NCBI GenBank assembly: GCA_963556145.1
Contig: OY744462.1
Location: forward strand, 6,572,001-6,636,000
Direction: 5' to 3'
Source: Hygrocybe punicea
Taxonomy: Eukaryota > Basidiomycota > Agaricomycetes > Agaricales > Hygrophoraceae
Length of the DNA: 64,000 nucleotides
Under the pieces are notes generated by a model that was given only the letters and a program-made list of their open reading frames with translations, ran no database searches and was not told the origin of the DNA. The first letter of the stretch is position 1. Every line of letters begins with the position of its first letter. Position numbers and translations under genes: made by a program. Positions 28,001 to 40,450 of this stretch are shown here, piece by piece.

Positions 28001-30071
28001 TGTCGAGCCAAGAATATTAATATTGCTAAGTGCTTTGTGAACTATTACGAATTGTTAAGATCTTTCGCACCAAATCCGGGTTGCCAAGTACAAATCATGT
28101 ATTATAGTTTATTTGTTTAATCACGTGGATTCCTTTTTAGGTGAATTTCTGCGCTGTGGGCCATTTCAAACTCAATCATTCCAGTCCTTCTGTCGAAGAG
28201 CTTGCTTGTCACAGAACGGCACTGGTCACGAGTCTACCTGCATGCATACTTTGAACAATCCTCAATCACAATACATTTCACTGTTTCCTCCAACCAAACC
28301 ATCTCCAGAGCACATTCCTTCAGATGTCAACCACAGATCATATGACATCCAAATACAGTGAACCAATTCCTATTGTTTTTATTGTTTGCATGTCATCGCT
28401 TCAATGCAGTACCCAACAACTTGTACTCACAACTTGTCACCTGTGCCATGACTTGAAACCTTGGACCCACATGCATTTGTCCCTTTCCATCTATAACCTT
28501 GATGACATCTTGCACCTGCGTGCATGCCTCATACAGTACCCAATTACACATTCTCACAACCTATCATGCTGATGACATGACTCACTGTCTGAACTCTCAC
28601 ACTCGCTTACAATGATTTCCTTTATTGGATGAATGCTGACATCAGGTGGACACAATTGTTCCATACACCAGACAAGACATCGCCTCTCAACATGTCATCA
28701 ACACAGACATCATAATCTGGCACAGCTTAAGCTGTACATGTCTGACTATAACAATTCCACCATTCTAGTTGGTTTTCTCCTAATACACTCCTTTACATTA
28801 TTTCATACCAACTTCACTGCTACATCCACACTACCTCAAGACACCTTTCACCAATCTCACACTGGATGATGCTTCTCTCAAACCTGACCAATGCAGTACA
28901 CTTGCCAGACCACCTACTTGCCCATTGTAGAGGGCACAGCCCATCTATTCATAAAAACCCATCATATACAACACAACCCAATGGTACACAGAGACTTGTA
29001 ACAAAATCCATTTGATATACATTTGAAACCTTACTGAATGCAAACCCAGATCCGACCAACGACACAACTCGACACTCAACCCAACTATATACATTCTCAT
29101 AAGGACAATCATAGCAATCAAACGCTCCTATACAGTCCTATACTATGACTCTCTGAAGACCCTATCACGTTTCAAAGAGATGTTAGTCAGTTTGATATAT
29201 ATTTACTGATTTTAATAAATACTGCCTCCTCTCCTAACTAGCCTGTGCAGAGCACCATGCTATATAATGTAGGGATAGTTGTAACAACACATAACAAGTT
29301 TACACTTCACTCTAAATTGTCTAAGATGACCCTTGTATTAGTTTCTCATCATACCCCCATCTACCCTTCTCCTCATTTGTGTCACAACCAAAACCCTCCA
29401 ACTGACCTATGACTCAACCAGATCCAATCCTCCAATCACTCCAGAACCCAACCCAACCAACCAGACAAGACCTAGTTCTCTCCAGATTTCACTTATGTGA
29501 CACAGAAACGATTACTTATCACTCCACCAATCACTTACATCAGCTGATCACCTATCTCAGTATACTCCTTTCCAGATCTACATCAACATTTGCCATCACA
29601 CCATTGCATGCCAAAAATTGGTAATCACATGATCTGATGACAAATCATCTGAGTCATCTGGACCTTCTTGATCCCTCAATGACACCTGGGCCTCCAGTTG
29701 GATCGTGAGAACATTGACATGAGGGTACCTCATGTCCGCCTCATGGTGAACACATGGTGTAGTTGGACATGCTGTAGCCTCATGGTTGGACTTCTATTAA
29801 CTGCCCTCAAGACAGTCACTATATATACTGTTCTTGTAGTTGATTCAGATTGTTTCTTCTTTTCCTTTCCTTACATTCAGTCTGATTTTTGGGCCGACCC
29901 ATCTTGTCTTGGGACAGTTCACAATGATGCTCAACCATGAATCCCCTCCCTTAGCAGTGTTGTCTTAGTTGTAAGCAACAATAAAAGCTGCTGTTCTTTT
30001 CTCTGAAAACTGACCCCTAGATAAGTTGATTGTTGCTGGAGCCCGCTGTAGAAGCAATCTGTAACAATCAC

Positions 30072-30436
30072 AGTAGTCAGGTATGTCAAGCAATATTGGA
30101 TCTCTCATGAGTAGATGAGATGTGGGTAGACCTTCTTCCAACATCTCATATCTTTGCCACCAGGAAGAATCTTCATTTCACATTACAAGTTGCCCATGTT
30201 CTCATTTGCACACATTACGGCCTAGGTGGCAGTGACACCAGTCAAATCCAATGCTGAGCCTTGGAAATATTTGCTTAAGCACCATACATTGCTGTGGTAT
30301 ATTTTCTCACCCTATCACATCTGAGAGTATTCTCTGACATTTCTGAATGCAGGGACCTCCTTGGCTGTCTCATCTTAATAGCCCTCCCACATGCCACTAT
30401 TCTATTGGATCCCACACAAAAAGTCATATGCATTGC
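30072..30436. other. No gene seen
   Basis: Unique-looking AT-rich sequence between the solo LTR and the MITE. ORFs here are short and lack domains. Confidence 0.4.
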
Positions 30437-30444
30437 TGTGACAC

Positions 30445-30645
30445 TAGTGTTGCCTAAAACCGGTCAACCAGGAAAAGCTGATCCTGGTCCTGAACTTTTG
30501 AAGCACAACCAGGGGTTTTCTAGGTTCTTATTTTGTAGCCCTGGTCCACAGCTACAAAATAAGAACCTAGGAAACCCCTGGTTGTGCTTCAAAAGTTCAG
30601 GACCAGGATCAGCTTTTCCTGGTCGACCGGTTTTAGGCAACACTA
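30445..30645. mobile_element. hAT-type MITE, near-perfect palindrome
   Basis: 201 bp, TAGTGTTGCCTAAAACCGGTC at each end in inverted orientation, almost perfectly palindromic over its whole length (centre about 30545). The 8-bp TSD is TGTGACAC (30437-30444 and 30646-30653). TAGTG ends and an 8-bp TSD are hAT features. No coding capacity. Confidence 0.93.
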
Positions 30646-30653
30646 TGTGACAC

Positions 30654-31325
30654 CCACCATCATATCTTCTGGACTTCTGATTGATTATGTCCAACCAAAT
30701 GAACCTTCCCACATCTTTTCACTTCGTATTCTGCCTCATGGACATATTTGATATGGCATATACATCATGCTAGTCACCAAAACACCAGGTGGACCATCTA
30801 AGATCCTCTATGCAGTTCCCTTTGAACATTGGCTGAACAAGAAAGTTCAACTGTCATCAAAGTGATTGCTTGGCTAATGAGCCTTACTACCAGCACCTGT
30901 GTACCTAACATCTTTTTCTATGCCATATTCAACCTTGGGAGCAAAGATCTTGGCTGGTATTGATCCTTTCATGTAATGTGATGGAGTAAGCCAAAGATTT
31001 TACTTCACATATCTATATCCCCACATGAGTTTCTGAAAGAAGGTCAGAGCCTCAGAGGTGGAATGACAAGAAGATAAGATGGTTTCAGAGGAAAGGGCTT
31101 AGATTCCAAAGGCAATCAATCTGAAGATGAGAAGAGCAATTGTAGTGCAAGTGTATATAAACTTTCAAGTCTACAGTACATGGCAAAAGTACCTATATAG
31201 TACAGCAATGTAGCTATATTATAAGGAAAGGGATGAAGGCTATATGCCAGAGCATATGGTGATGGAAGGTGAAACATATGTGAAAGGGGATAACATACAG
31301 CATTTGTCCTACTACAACTAAGTGG
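30654..31325. other. No gene seen
   Basis: AT-rich sequence with short ORFs only. No repeat pairing was found within the window. Confidence 0.4.
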
Positions 31326-31333
31326 AGGATAAA

Positions 31334-31812
31334 TAAGGCATAGTAAGGGTAACCCTTGGGTATAAAATCTCAACACCTCACCCTTGAAAAACATGTGAGG
31401 GTTGACAAGGATAGGTAAAAACCTTCAAGTCAAATGGTGTAATATTGCTAACAGTAAACAAGCTACAATGATGTAAATATTGCTGCAAACCAATTACCAG
31501 GTGTAAACACAGTCCAAATTTCCTGGTATGTATAACTGCATCACTTTGTAAAAATGCATTTCAGAAATGTAAATGATGATTTGGAACTTATCCATCAAGT
31601 TAGAGGATTAAAATTACAAAATGCATGATTTGCTTTTAATGAACACAAAAAAAATAACAATCACATGTTGAAAAATATATACCCTTGGATATCCTCAAAC
31701 CCTTGAAAAGGGTATGGTGTTAGCAAGGGTATGAATTTTCAACACCTTACCCATACCCTCCATACTCTTATGCCAAAAACCCAGGTGTTACCCCTACCCT
31801 TACTATGCCCTA
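31334..31812. mobile_element. hAT-type non-autonomous element
   Basis: 479 bp with ends TAAGGCATAGTAAGGGTA / TAGGGCATAGTAAGGGTA (inverted) and the 8-bp TSD AGGATAAA (31326-31333 and 31813-31820). The sub-terminal parts are also inverted (AACCCTTGGG, CCCAGGTGTTACC). The interior is AT-rich without genes. Confidence 0.85.
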
Positions 31813-31820
31813 AGGATAAA

Positions 31821-32618
31821 GGCAGTGCATATGTGAAAGGAATGACTAAGGGAATCAGAAGAGGAGAGGGAAAGGAAAAAAAAAAGATGAGCATGTCTTT
31901 AGGTAAGAAATTATAACACTCTATCAGCCTACAAGATGTATGACCACATACAATCCTTAAGAGGCCAACTTAGGTGTTGCTCATAGTTGTGAAGGAGAGA
32001 GGGAGGAAGGTTATCTTTGCAACATAATCCATAAATCCAATTGAAGGTTGATTGTTGAAGTGTGTGTCATCATAGTTGGTCACTGTCATCATGTTGGAAG
32101 GGTGGAAAGTAGTGCAAACAAGAACAAGAATGTGCATGATAATGAGAACAACCTCTATGTGGAAAAGGTGTGATCAGAAGAGAAGGTAGGAGAGCAGGGG
32201 TGTTCAACCAGGTATCAAAGTCTCCATCAAGGGAAATGAAGAAAGTATTGGGTGGCAAAGAAGTGAGAGAGGGAGGAGAAGGAAAAACATGATACTCCCC
32301 ATTGGATGGCTCTGGGCAGTCAGCTTATGGCTCTTCGGAGATTGCTACTTCCTAATCAAGTTTGATCTTGTGGTGATGTAGTCGCTCACCATGTCTCAGA
32401 GCAGGGCCTTATTGTGGACAGTGTCTTGGCTTTCACAGAGGAACAGGAAAGGAAAGATATGATTGCCATATTTTGGGCCATTTACAGTGAGGAACCATGG
32501 GTGTGACATATACACTGGCTGGGTTCATTGGCACGGGTTTGGGCAGACGGCTTGATTTGAATTCTAAGAAGGTAGGCATCACCTGCCAGTGATTATCTTT
32601 CTCTGACTCCAGAACTCT
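31821..32618. other. No gene seen
   Basis: No credible ORF. No RNA gene was recognised. Confidence 0.4.
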
Positions 32619-33419
32619 TATTAGTCACTTCAGGCCACCCGATTTCCTAAACTTGTAGATGTAACTGAATGGGTCGTATGTTACTTCTACATGTTGAGAA
32701 ACAACAGGTCTGGCCTAGGGCTAATATCCATGTCTTTGGGCTTTCCCTGGGCTACCTGGGGATGTCCCTGGGCTGTCCCTGGTCCAAAGCATTGGGACAA
32801 TGGGATGTCCCAGGGACATGGGACGTCCCTGGTGCCAGGGGGTCATTTGGGATGTCCCAAACTAAATTTTGGATATTTTTCGAAATCTTTTTTTTGCTGT
32901 GGCCACAATGATAGTGTGATTATTAGTCAATGGAATGTTAGTAGCCATCATATACAACATATGATAGCTGTATAGCTACATGCATGTGACTTGTAGACTC
33001 TGGTTGACCACAGCCAATTCAGGTGGATGATGTTGGTTGTCAAGATTGCAATCATATAGCTACTCAGTCTTCATGACAGATCATATTTAATTATGATGGA
33101 CAAGGAAAAGGAATTGAACTAGAAGAGAACAATTAATATTCTTTGACATAATATTGAGAAGCTGTTTAAAGAACATTCTGCTCATGGAACTGACTGTATG
33201 ATCTACTATTCAAACTAAATATTAGATGTTAGCCAATCAAAATGCAACATGTTGATTTGTCTCCAGAATGTTCTGAGATTCAAGAGAATGAACTGGGAGA
33301 GTGTAGAGATATCTTGTGAAAGGACAGTAGAATAGCCCATGTCTGACACTGAGTTATTATAAGCATGATAGTAGAACATTCTTTGTATACATGTTTGCTG
33401 GCTCTGGTACCGTGCAGGG

Positions 33420-33995
33420 ATATCCTATGAACTGAAGTGGGACATCCCATAAACAGACCTGGGACATGCCAATATAGACTTGAGGCATCCCATGAACAGC
33501 AGTGGGACATCCCATCAGAGACCTGGGGCATCCCATTACAGTCCTGGGACATCTATCAGAGTCCTGGAACATCCTATTACAATCCTGGGATGTCCCAGTG
33601 ACATCCCTGGGACATCCCACTATAGACCTGGGATGTCCCTGGGACAGCCCTGGGACAGCCCATTAGAGACTGGGGATGTCCCTGGGACATCCCCATACAG
33701 ACCTGGGACAGCCCAATAGAGACCTGGGATGTCCCTGGGACAGCCCTGGGACAGCCCAGTAGAGACCTGGGACGTCCCTGGGACATCCCATACAGACCTG
33801 GGACAGCCCAATAGAGACCTGGGATGTCCTTGGGACAGCCCTGGGACAGCCCAGTAGAGACCTGGGACATCCCTGGGACATCCCCATACAGACCTGGGAC
33901 ATCCCTGGGACATCCCTGGGACATCTCCATACAGCCCTGGGACATTCCTGTGACATCCCACTATACACCTGGGATGTCCCCACACCACCTTTGGG
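33420..33995. repeat. GGGAYRTCCCTGGGACA minisatellite
   Basis: Imperfect units such as CCTGGGATGTCCCTGGGACA and AGACCTGGGACAGCCCAA(T)AG. The core GGGATGTCCC is itself a palindrome. The minus frames code repeats like GMSQGCPRDVPGLYWAVPG, which follow from the DNA repeat. The counterpart in the right half is much shorter. Confidence 0.85.
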
Positions 33996-34359
33996 ACAGC
34001 CAATTATGTCAATGGTTTAGGATTATTCATCAACTACTTAAAATAGATATAGCAAATTAAATAATTATTTTACCTAAATACATGGTATTCTACTTTATCA
34101 GGGGAGAGGCAGGGAGGTGGAGGTGGAGGACAGGACAGGAGAGGGGGGAATGGCAGAGGGAATGGCAGGGGGTGGGCAGGGGGAGAAGGGGCAGGAGGTG
34201 GATGGGAGGTGGGGATGGTGGATGGTAGGCAGGAGGAGAAGGGGCAGGTTAGGAAGGGGGAGAAGGGGTAGGAGCCAGTCAGGGGTATAAGGGAAAGGAG
34301 GGGGGAGGAGGGGAAGGGGAAAGAGGGAAAGGGAGGGACCAACACAATTACATACCAGT

Positions 34360-35275
34360 GTTCCCCTGGTGTCCACGCCCCTCCGCGTCCATGCCCTCGT
34401 CCCCGTCCTCGTCGCCCTCGTCATTGTCCCCGTCTCGGTCCCTGGCGTCGTCCCGGTCGTCGTTGTTGCTGTCGTTGTCGTCCCCGTCCCTGTCCTCATC
34501 GTCCTCATCGTCCCCGTCGTTGTCATTGTCATTGTCGTCCCCGTCCTCGTCGTTACTGCGTGGCCCTGTTCCCGTTCGTGTTGTCCTTGCCGTCCCGTTT
34601 GCCGTCCCGTCCTCGCCGTTTCCATCCTCGTCATCCCTGTTGCCATCGTCCTTGGCTCCATGTCCTCGTCGTCCCGTTCCCCGTCCCGGTCACCTCATTT
34701 CCGTTGTCCGTTGTTCCTGTCCCTGTCCCCATCCCCGTGCCCGCTGCCCTCCTCGTCGTCCTTGCCTTCATTGGCCCTGCCTGTTGTCATAGTTCCCGTG
34801 CCCACTGTGTCGTCGTCTTCCCCATTCTCACCGTTGTCGCGTTCATCCTCATTCTTGTCTTCATTTACGCCGTCGTCGTCATTCCCGTCGTCCTCGTTCT
34901 TGCTGTCGTGGTCGGCCTGGGTTGTCCCTGTTCATGGCTGCGTCCCCCGTCTCCTTGTCGCCTGCACCGCATCTGCTTGTTGCGTTCGCGTTCGTTTGGC
35001 GCGAGGGTGCGGCAAAAAAAACTAAAACTGTTTATTAATAATTAGTTAGTAGAATAAATGAAAAGGATAAACGGAAGACTTACCTGGGGTGCTCTGGCAT
35101 TCGCACCCGTTGTCGCGTCGTTGTTGAAAATGACAAGTCTTGTTGAACACGCGCACGAGACTTTCAACCGGAATTTGCCGATGTCCCAAACGGGGTCGAG
35201 TTGCCATATAGGGAAGGGTGGCTGGATTTTCTTATTATTATTACACGTACTACAACACCTCAATGGCCAGGGCAA
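34360..35275 (-). pseudogene. Left-arm copy of unknown gene in palindrome
   Basis: The minus strand codes an exon with PFPIWQLDPVWDIGKFRLK and RLVIFNNDATTGANARAPQ, ending at a GTAAGT donor near 35080. A charged region then follows (Asp/Glu/Gly/Thr-rich from GAC/GAG/ACG triplets, 34360-35010). The right arm carries the mirrored copy. The family is not recognised. Confidence 0.4.
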
Positions 35276-35859
35276 GACCCTGAAGAGAAGTAAGTATGAT
35301 ATACCTACCCCAAGGGGAATTTGTGTATTTTATTTTATTTTATATGTGGAGATATTCACCATGCATTTTATGCCTCTGCCAAAATTGGACCCTTGAACAG
35401 CTAACTTTGCGAGTACACGTCTGAAAAATCTAAAATTAATTGTAGGAGTGCTAGGTAAGGTATACATTGTGTTCCAGACAAGTGCCTGGTAGTTGGTGGT
35501 GCAGGGAATGTGTTGGGGCCAAAATATGATGAACTTGTCACTCACAATCCATTCATGATTATGTCTGTTTATACGGACTTTTGATTGTCTAGCCACAATG
35601 CAAAGATCCAACTCCATTTTGGCCCCAACACATTCCCTGCACCACCAACTCCCAGGCACTTGTCTGGAACACAATTTACACCTTACTTAGCACTCCTACA
35701 ATTAATTTTAGATTTTTCAGACGTGTACTCGCAAAGTTAGCTGTTTAAGGGTCCAATTTTGGCAGAGGCATAAAATGCATGGTGAATATCTCCACATATA
35801 AAATAAAATAAAATACACAAACTCCCCTCGGGGTAGGTATATCATACTTACATCTCTTC

Positions 35860-36780
35860 ATGCTCTTGCCCTGGCCATTGAGATATTGTAGTACATGTAA
35901 TAATAATAAGAAAATTCAGCCACCCTTCCCTATATGGCAACTCGACCCTGTTTGGGACATCGGCAAATCCCGGTTGAAATTCTCGTGCACGAGTTCAATG
36001 AGACTTGTGGTTTTCAACCACGACGCGACAACCGTTCAATGGGTGTGGATGCCAGAGCACCCCAGGTAAGTGTTCTTTATCTTTTTTCTTCATTCTACTG
36101 ACTACTTAAACATTTGTAGGTTTTTTGCCGCACCCTCGCGCCAAACGAACGCGAACGCAACAGCAACAACAAGCAGACGCGGTGCGGGCAACAAGGAGAT
36201 GGAGGACGCAGCCGTGAATGGGGACAACCCATGCCGACCACGACAGCAAGGAGGACGATGGGAATGACGGCGACGGGGTAAACGAAGACAAGAACGAGGG
36301 CGAACGCGACGACGGTGAGAACGGGGAAGACGACGACACAGTGGGCACGGGAACTACGACTGCCAACGAAGGCAAGGACGACAAGGAGGGCAGCGGGCAC
36401 GGGGACGGGGACAGGAACAACAGACAACGGAAACGAGGATGACCGGGACGGGGAACGGGACAACGAGGACACGGAGCCAAGGACGACGGCAACAGGGACG
36501 ACGAGGACGGCAAACGGGACAGCAAGGACAACACGAACGGGAACAGGGCCACGCGGTAACGAGGACGACGAGGACTACGATGAGGACAGGACGACAACGA
36601 CGGGGACGGGGACGACGGAGACGGAGATGGGGACGGCAACGGCAACGACAACGACAACGACAATGACGGGGACTGGGACGAGGACGAAGACCGGGACCGG
36701 GACGGGGACAACGACAACGACAACGACAACGACGGGGACGAGGGCGAGGACGCGGAGGGCCGTGGACACCAGGGGAACAC
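35860..36780 (+). pseudogene. Right-arm copy of unknown gene in palindrome
   Basis: Mirror of the left-arm copy: PFPIWQLDPVWDIGKSRLK and FNHDATTVQWVWMPEHPR, donor GTAAGT at about 36067, acceptor TTTGTAG at about 36119, then FFAAPSRQTNANATATTSRR and a highly charged low-complexity stretch. The two copies are arranged head to head across the centre of the palindrome. One reading ends at a TGA near 36267; another is open as an Asp/Glu/Gly-rich peptide. Function unknown. Confidence 0.4.
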
Positions 36781-38171
36781 CGGTATGTAATTTTGTTGGT
36801 CCTCCCTTTCCCTCCTTTCCCCTTCCCCTCCTCCTCCTCCCTTCCTTCTCCCCCTGACTGGCTCCTACCCCTTCTCCCCCTTCCTGCCCCTTCTCCCCCT
36901 GCCTACCATCCACTATCCCCACCTCCCATCCACCACCTGCCCCTTCTCCCCCTGCCCACCCCCTGCCATTCCCCCTGCCATTCCCCCCTCTCCTCCACCT
37001 CCCTGCCACTGCCCTGATAAAGTAGAATACCATGTATGTAGGTAAAATAATTATTTAATTTGATATATCTATTTTAAGTAGTTGCTAAATTCAAATTATG
37101 TAACATGTGGATAGTGAATCAGTGGTATGATTATTATTGTATGACTTGGCAGATGCTGAGCAAGCAGGCAGTCCCACCAGCCTGTAGATTGGGATGTCCC
37201 ACAACCTTTGGGACATCCCAAAATCTTGTCCCACCAAGACTGTGGGATGTCCCACAAGCTGACAGGGACATCCCACAAGCCAGCAGGGATGTCCCAGACA
37301 AGGCTGTGGGATCTCCCAACCAAGCCTCTGTGGGATGTCTCCTTACTTTAAGCCCAAGTCCACTTTCCTCAAGAAGCACTCTAATCTTAACATAGATCAA
37401 CAATTAGATCTCTCCTCTGCATCTGCATCCCAGTCAGCCATTGTATGCCCAGCCAATTATGTAATAACAACTGATATCACGATCAAATTTTCTTCATAAT
37501 ACACTTGTTTAATTTTCAGCTCAGCCTCTCCCCTCACTCCTCTTTGCCTATTATACATGCTCTGCTCACTCACTGCCCTACAAGCTTCAGCCTGCCACAT
37601 GCACAAGGGATTGGTTTACTAGCAGCACACCCTCAATCCTCCCCCTCTTGCCAGCCTCATCACCCAACAACTCCAGCTTTTTCCTCTCCCACTCCTTCTG
37701 TCTTTATAAGTGGAAACAACTGCTTTATCTCCACCCTGCCACTGACCCAAAAGGACAATCAGCTCTGTGACTCTCAAAAGAATAAGCATGTACAATCTTA
37801 TACTATGCTATAGCACCCATGGTACCCATAGTGGCCATGACAAGGCCTTGAAATTTACAACTAGATGCTATCATCATTCAAAGTTTTCTATTACATACAT
37901 AGGGAATGGGTGTCCCAAATGCCCCCAGACACCCCCTCTGCTGATATCTGATAGCAGCAGATGCTGTCTAGATAGTAGCCAAACATTGCTAAGGGATGTC
38001 CCATATGGCCCCCAGACACCTCATTTGTCAGGGATGTCCCATGGGACATGGGAGAAGACCACCACTAAATGTTGCCCCATGGGCTGTCCCAGCATATCAG
38101 ACCAGGGACAATGGGATATCCCAACCTGTCAGACCAGGGATGATCGCTTTGGCCCAGGGAGAACCAGTGGA

Positions 38172-38230
38172 TTTCTCAACATGTAGTTACTTCAGTAGGA
38201 ACGCTGAGATGTAACTACATGTTGAGAAAT
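38172..38230. repeat. Short stem-loop
   Basis: TTCTCAACATGTAGTTAC and its exact inverse (GTAACTACATGTTGAGAA) separated by about 20 bases, just inside the right TIR of the 6-kb element. The arm motif recurs near 32690 (CTACATGTTGAGAAACA). Confidence 0.8.
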
Positions 38231-40450
38231 TTGGGCAGCCTGAAGTGGTCAACCAGAGTCTACAAGTCACATGCATGTAGCTATACAGCTATCATATGTT
38301 GTATATGATGGCTACTAACATTCCATTGACTAATAACCACACTATCATTGTGGCCACAGCAAAAAGAAAATTTCGAAAAATATCCAAAATTTAGTTTGGG
38401 ACATCCCAAATGACCCCCTGGCACCAGGGACATCCCATGTCCCTGGGACATCCCATTGTCCCAATGCTTTGGACCAGGGACAGCCCAGGGACATCCCCAG
38501 GTAGCCCAGGGAAAGCCCAAAGACATGGATATTAGCCCTGGGCCAGACCTGTTGTTTCTCAACATGTAGAAGTAACATATGACCCATTCAGTTACATCTA
38601 CAAGTTTAGGAAATCGGGTGGCCTGAAGTGTATTAGTCACCAGTGGAATTTTGTAAAGATAGACAGACAACTTTGCTTTTGCTAAAAAAACAAGAATCCG
38701 AAAAAAAGTCATCCACAACTTCATTTATTGCGCTTTTCAAAACTAATGACATTTCGGAAAACAAATTTGTTATTTGCTGTTTGCAGTTATTTTGGCACAT
38801 GTGACATAATCAAAAAAAGTGATGTTTTCAACAATCCAATTTTAACTCCCTCAGTTTTGATCAGAATTATACGATTAGATAGGCAAAATTGTAGTACATT
38901 CTGATTCCCAGATGCTGGTAATAAAAATGAAATAATTTGTTTAATATACACCTAGTTTGGCTTATAAATGACTAAAATCAACATGTGGATTTTTGTGGAT
39001 TTGTTACTGCTGTGAGAGTGAAAATAGATGTTTTGGATGGTCAATATAATATATGTTGAGATGCTAGGATATGTTTTATGACAATCTAATACACTGTATG
39101 TATTCTTTAAGCAATTTATATTATTGTCTATCACTACAGCAGCTTCAAAACATGATAGAGGTCCTGGAATGTTATAAAATCAGTTGTAGCATCTCAAGAT
39201 ATATACTGTTGACTATCCAAAACATCTATTTCTGCTCTCACAGCAGTAACAAATTGTTACGGATCGCTTCTGCAGCGGGCTCCGGCAACAATCAATACTA
39301 AGACAACACTGCTAAGAAGGGGGGGTCAAGGTCTAATGTCATTGCGAGCCGTGGGGGTTACTCAAAACAAGATGAGTCTGCCCCAAGAACCAGACTAAAC
39401 GTAAGGAAAAGAAAGAAGAAAAAGTCCGAACCAACAACAAGGACAGTAGATATAGTGAATGGACTTGAGGGGAGGTAAATGGGAATCCAATCATGAAGCT
39501 ACAACATGTCCAACTACACCATGTTTTCACCATGAGGCGGACATGAGGCGTCCTCATGTCGATATTCTCGTGATCCAACTGGAGGCCCAGGTGTCATTGA
39601 GGAATAGAGGGGGTCCGGATGACTCGGATGATTTGTCATCAGATCATGTGACATGCAGAAATGCCAATTTGGGGTCTACACTTGCTGTGATGGGCAAATG
39701 CGCAGTCTGGCAAGTGCGACGCACGGTCGGGTCAAAGAGGGGTATCATCCAGTGTGGGATTGGTGAAGGGAGTGTCTTGAGGTCGTGTGGATATAGCGGC
39801 AAGGTTGGTGGTATGAAAGAAAATAAAGGAATGTATGGAGGAAAAACCAACTAAGACAGTGGGCTAGTCGAGGTCAGACATGTGAACAGCATAAGCTGTA
39901 CCGGATGACGATGTCTGTGTTGATGACGTATCGAGGAGTGATGTCTTGTCCTGTTTGTGGAACAAGAAGGTCCACTTGATGTCGGTATTCGTCCAAGAAA
40001 GGGTATCATTGTAAACGAGTGTGGGAGATATAAGGTTATAGATGGAAAAGGTTAAATTAATGTGGGTCCAGGTTTCGAGTCATGGCACGAGTGACAAGCT
40101 GTGGGAACAAGTCGTCGGGTACTGCATTGAAGCGGTGTCATGCAAACAATATGCGATAGGGGTTGGTTCACTGTTTGGGAAGTCGTATGGTCTGTGGTCG
40201 AAGTCCAAAAGAATGTGCTTCGGCAATGGTCGGATTAGAGAGAACAGTGAAATGTCCCATGATTGAGGATTGTCCAGGGCATGCGTGCAGGTGAGGAATG
40301 TCGTCAGATCGTCAGGGAGGATAATGGTAGGCACGGAATACGAAAGTGGAAACCATATATCCAGGAATGGCAATTGTCAATTACGTGGTGAGATATTGTC
40401 GAGGTGGAAGTCGGAAGTATTGATGGCAGAGGGGTTTCGGTACCGATGCC

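Larger units (their letters stand above)
26601..28236. mobile_element. Pack-MULE-like element with captured helicase fragment
   Basis: 1,636 bp. The 9-bp TSD is CCTGCATGC (26592-26600 and 28237-28245). TIRs of about 165 bp: left 26601-26764 begins TAGGCTAGTGAC, right 28071-28236 reads TAGACTCGTGAC from the end. The inner part of the TIR is nearly identical (for example CACGTGATTAAACAAATAAA). No transposase is encoded; the cargo is gene fragments. TSD length and long TIRs fit Mutator-like elements. Confidence 0.88.
26236..30066 (+). repeat. Solo LTR, long family D, TSD ATCAC, split by Pack-MULE
   Basis: Starts TGTTACAATTCTACACAGCC, ends GATTGTTGCTGGAGCCCGC...TGTAACA. It is flanked by ATCAC (26231-26235 and 30067-30071). 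Without the nested element it is about 2.2 kb. The ends resemble those of element 2 (TGTTAC, GCGATCCGTAACA), so it is probably a chromovirus LTR. Other copies are at 39255 and 46291. ORFs inside are not credible genes. Confidence 0.88.
32626..38630. mobile_element. 6-kb near-palindromic TIR element of unknown class
   Basis: Ends CACTTCAGGCCACCCGATTT and its inverse, bordered by TATTAGT (32619-32625 and 38631-38637). TIRs extend about 390 bp (32626-33015 and 38240-38630). Inner arms 34030-35515 and 35620-37095 are also inverted copies, so the element is nearly symmetric about 35560-35630. Minisatellites with GGGATGTCCC occupy matching places in both halves (33420-33990; 37190-37345 and around 38000-38130). 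No transposase is recognised. The 7-bp TSD and the symmetry fit a foldback-like DNA transposon or an inverted dimer. Confidence 0.8.

Noticed and set aside
30445..30645. Hairpin as a microRNA or terminator
   Set aside because: TIRs and an exact 8-bp TSD identify a MITE.
33357..34003. Repeat proteins such as GMSQGCPRDVPGLYWAVPG
   Set aside because: Direct translation of the GGGATGTCCC minisatellite in all minus frames.
34098..34661. Thr/Gly/Arg-rich ORFs in the palindrome arms
   Set aside because: Produced by GAC/GAG/ACG triplet repeats; only the upstream exon with an intron-like junction looks gene-like.
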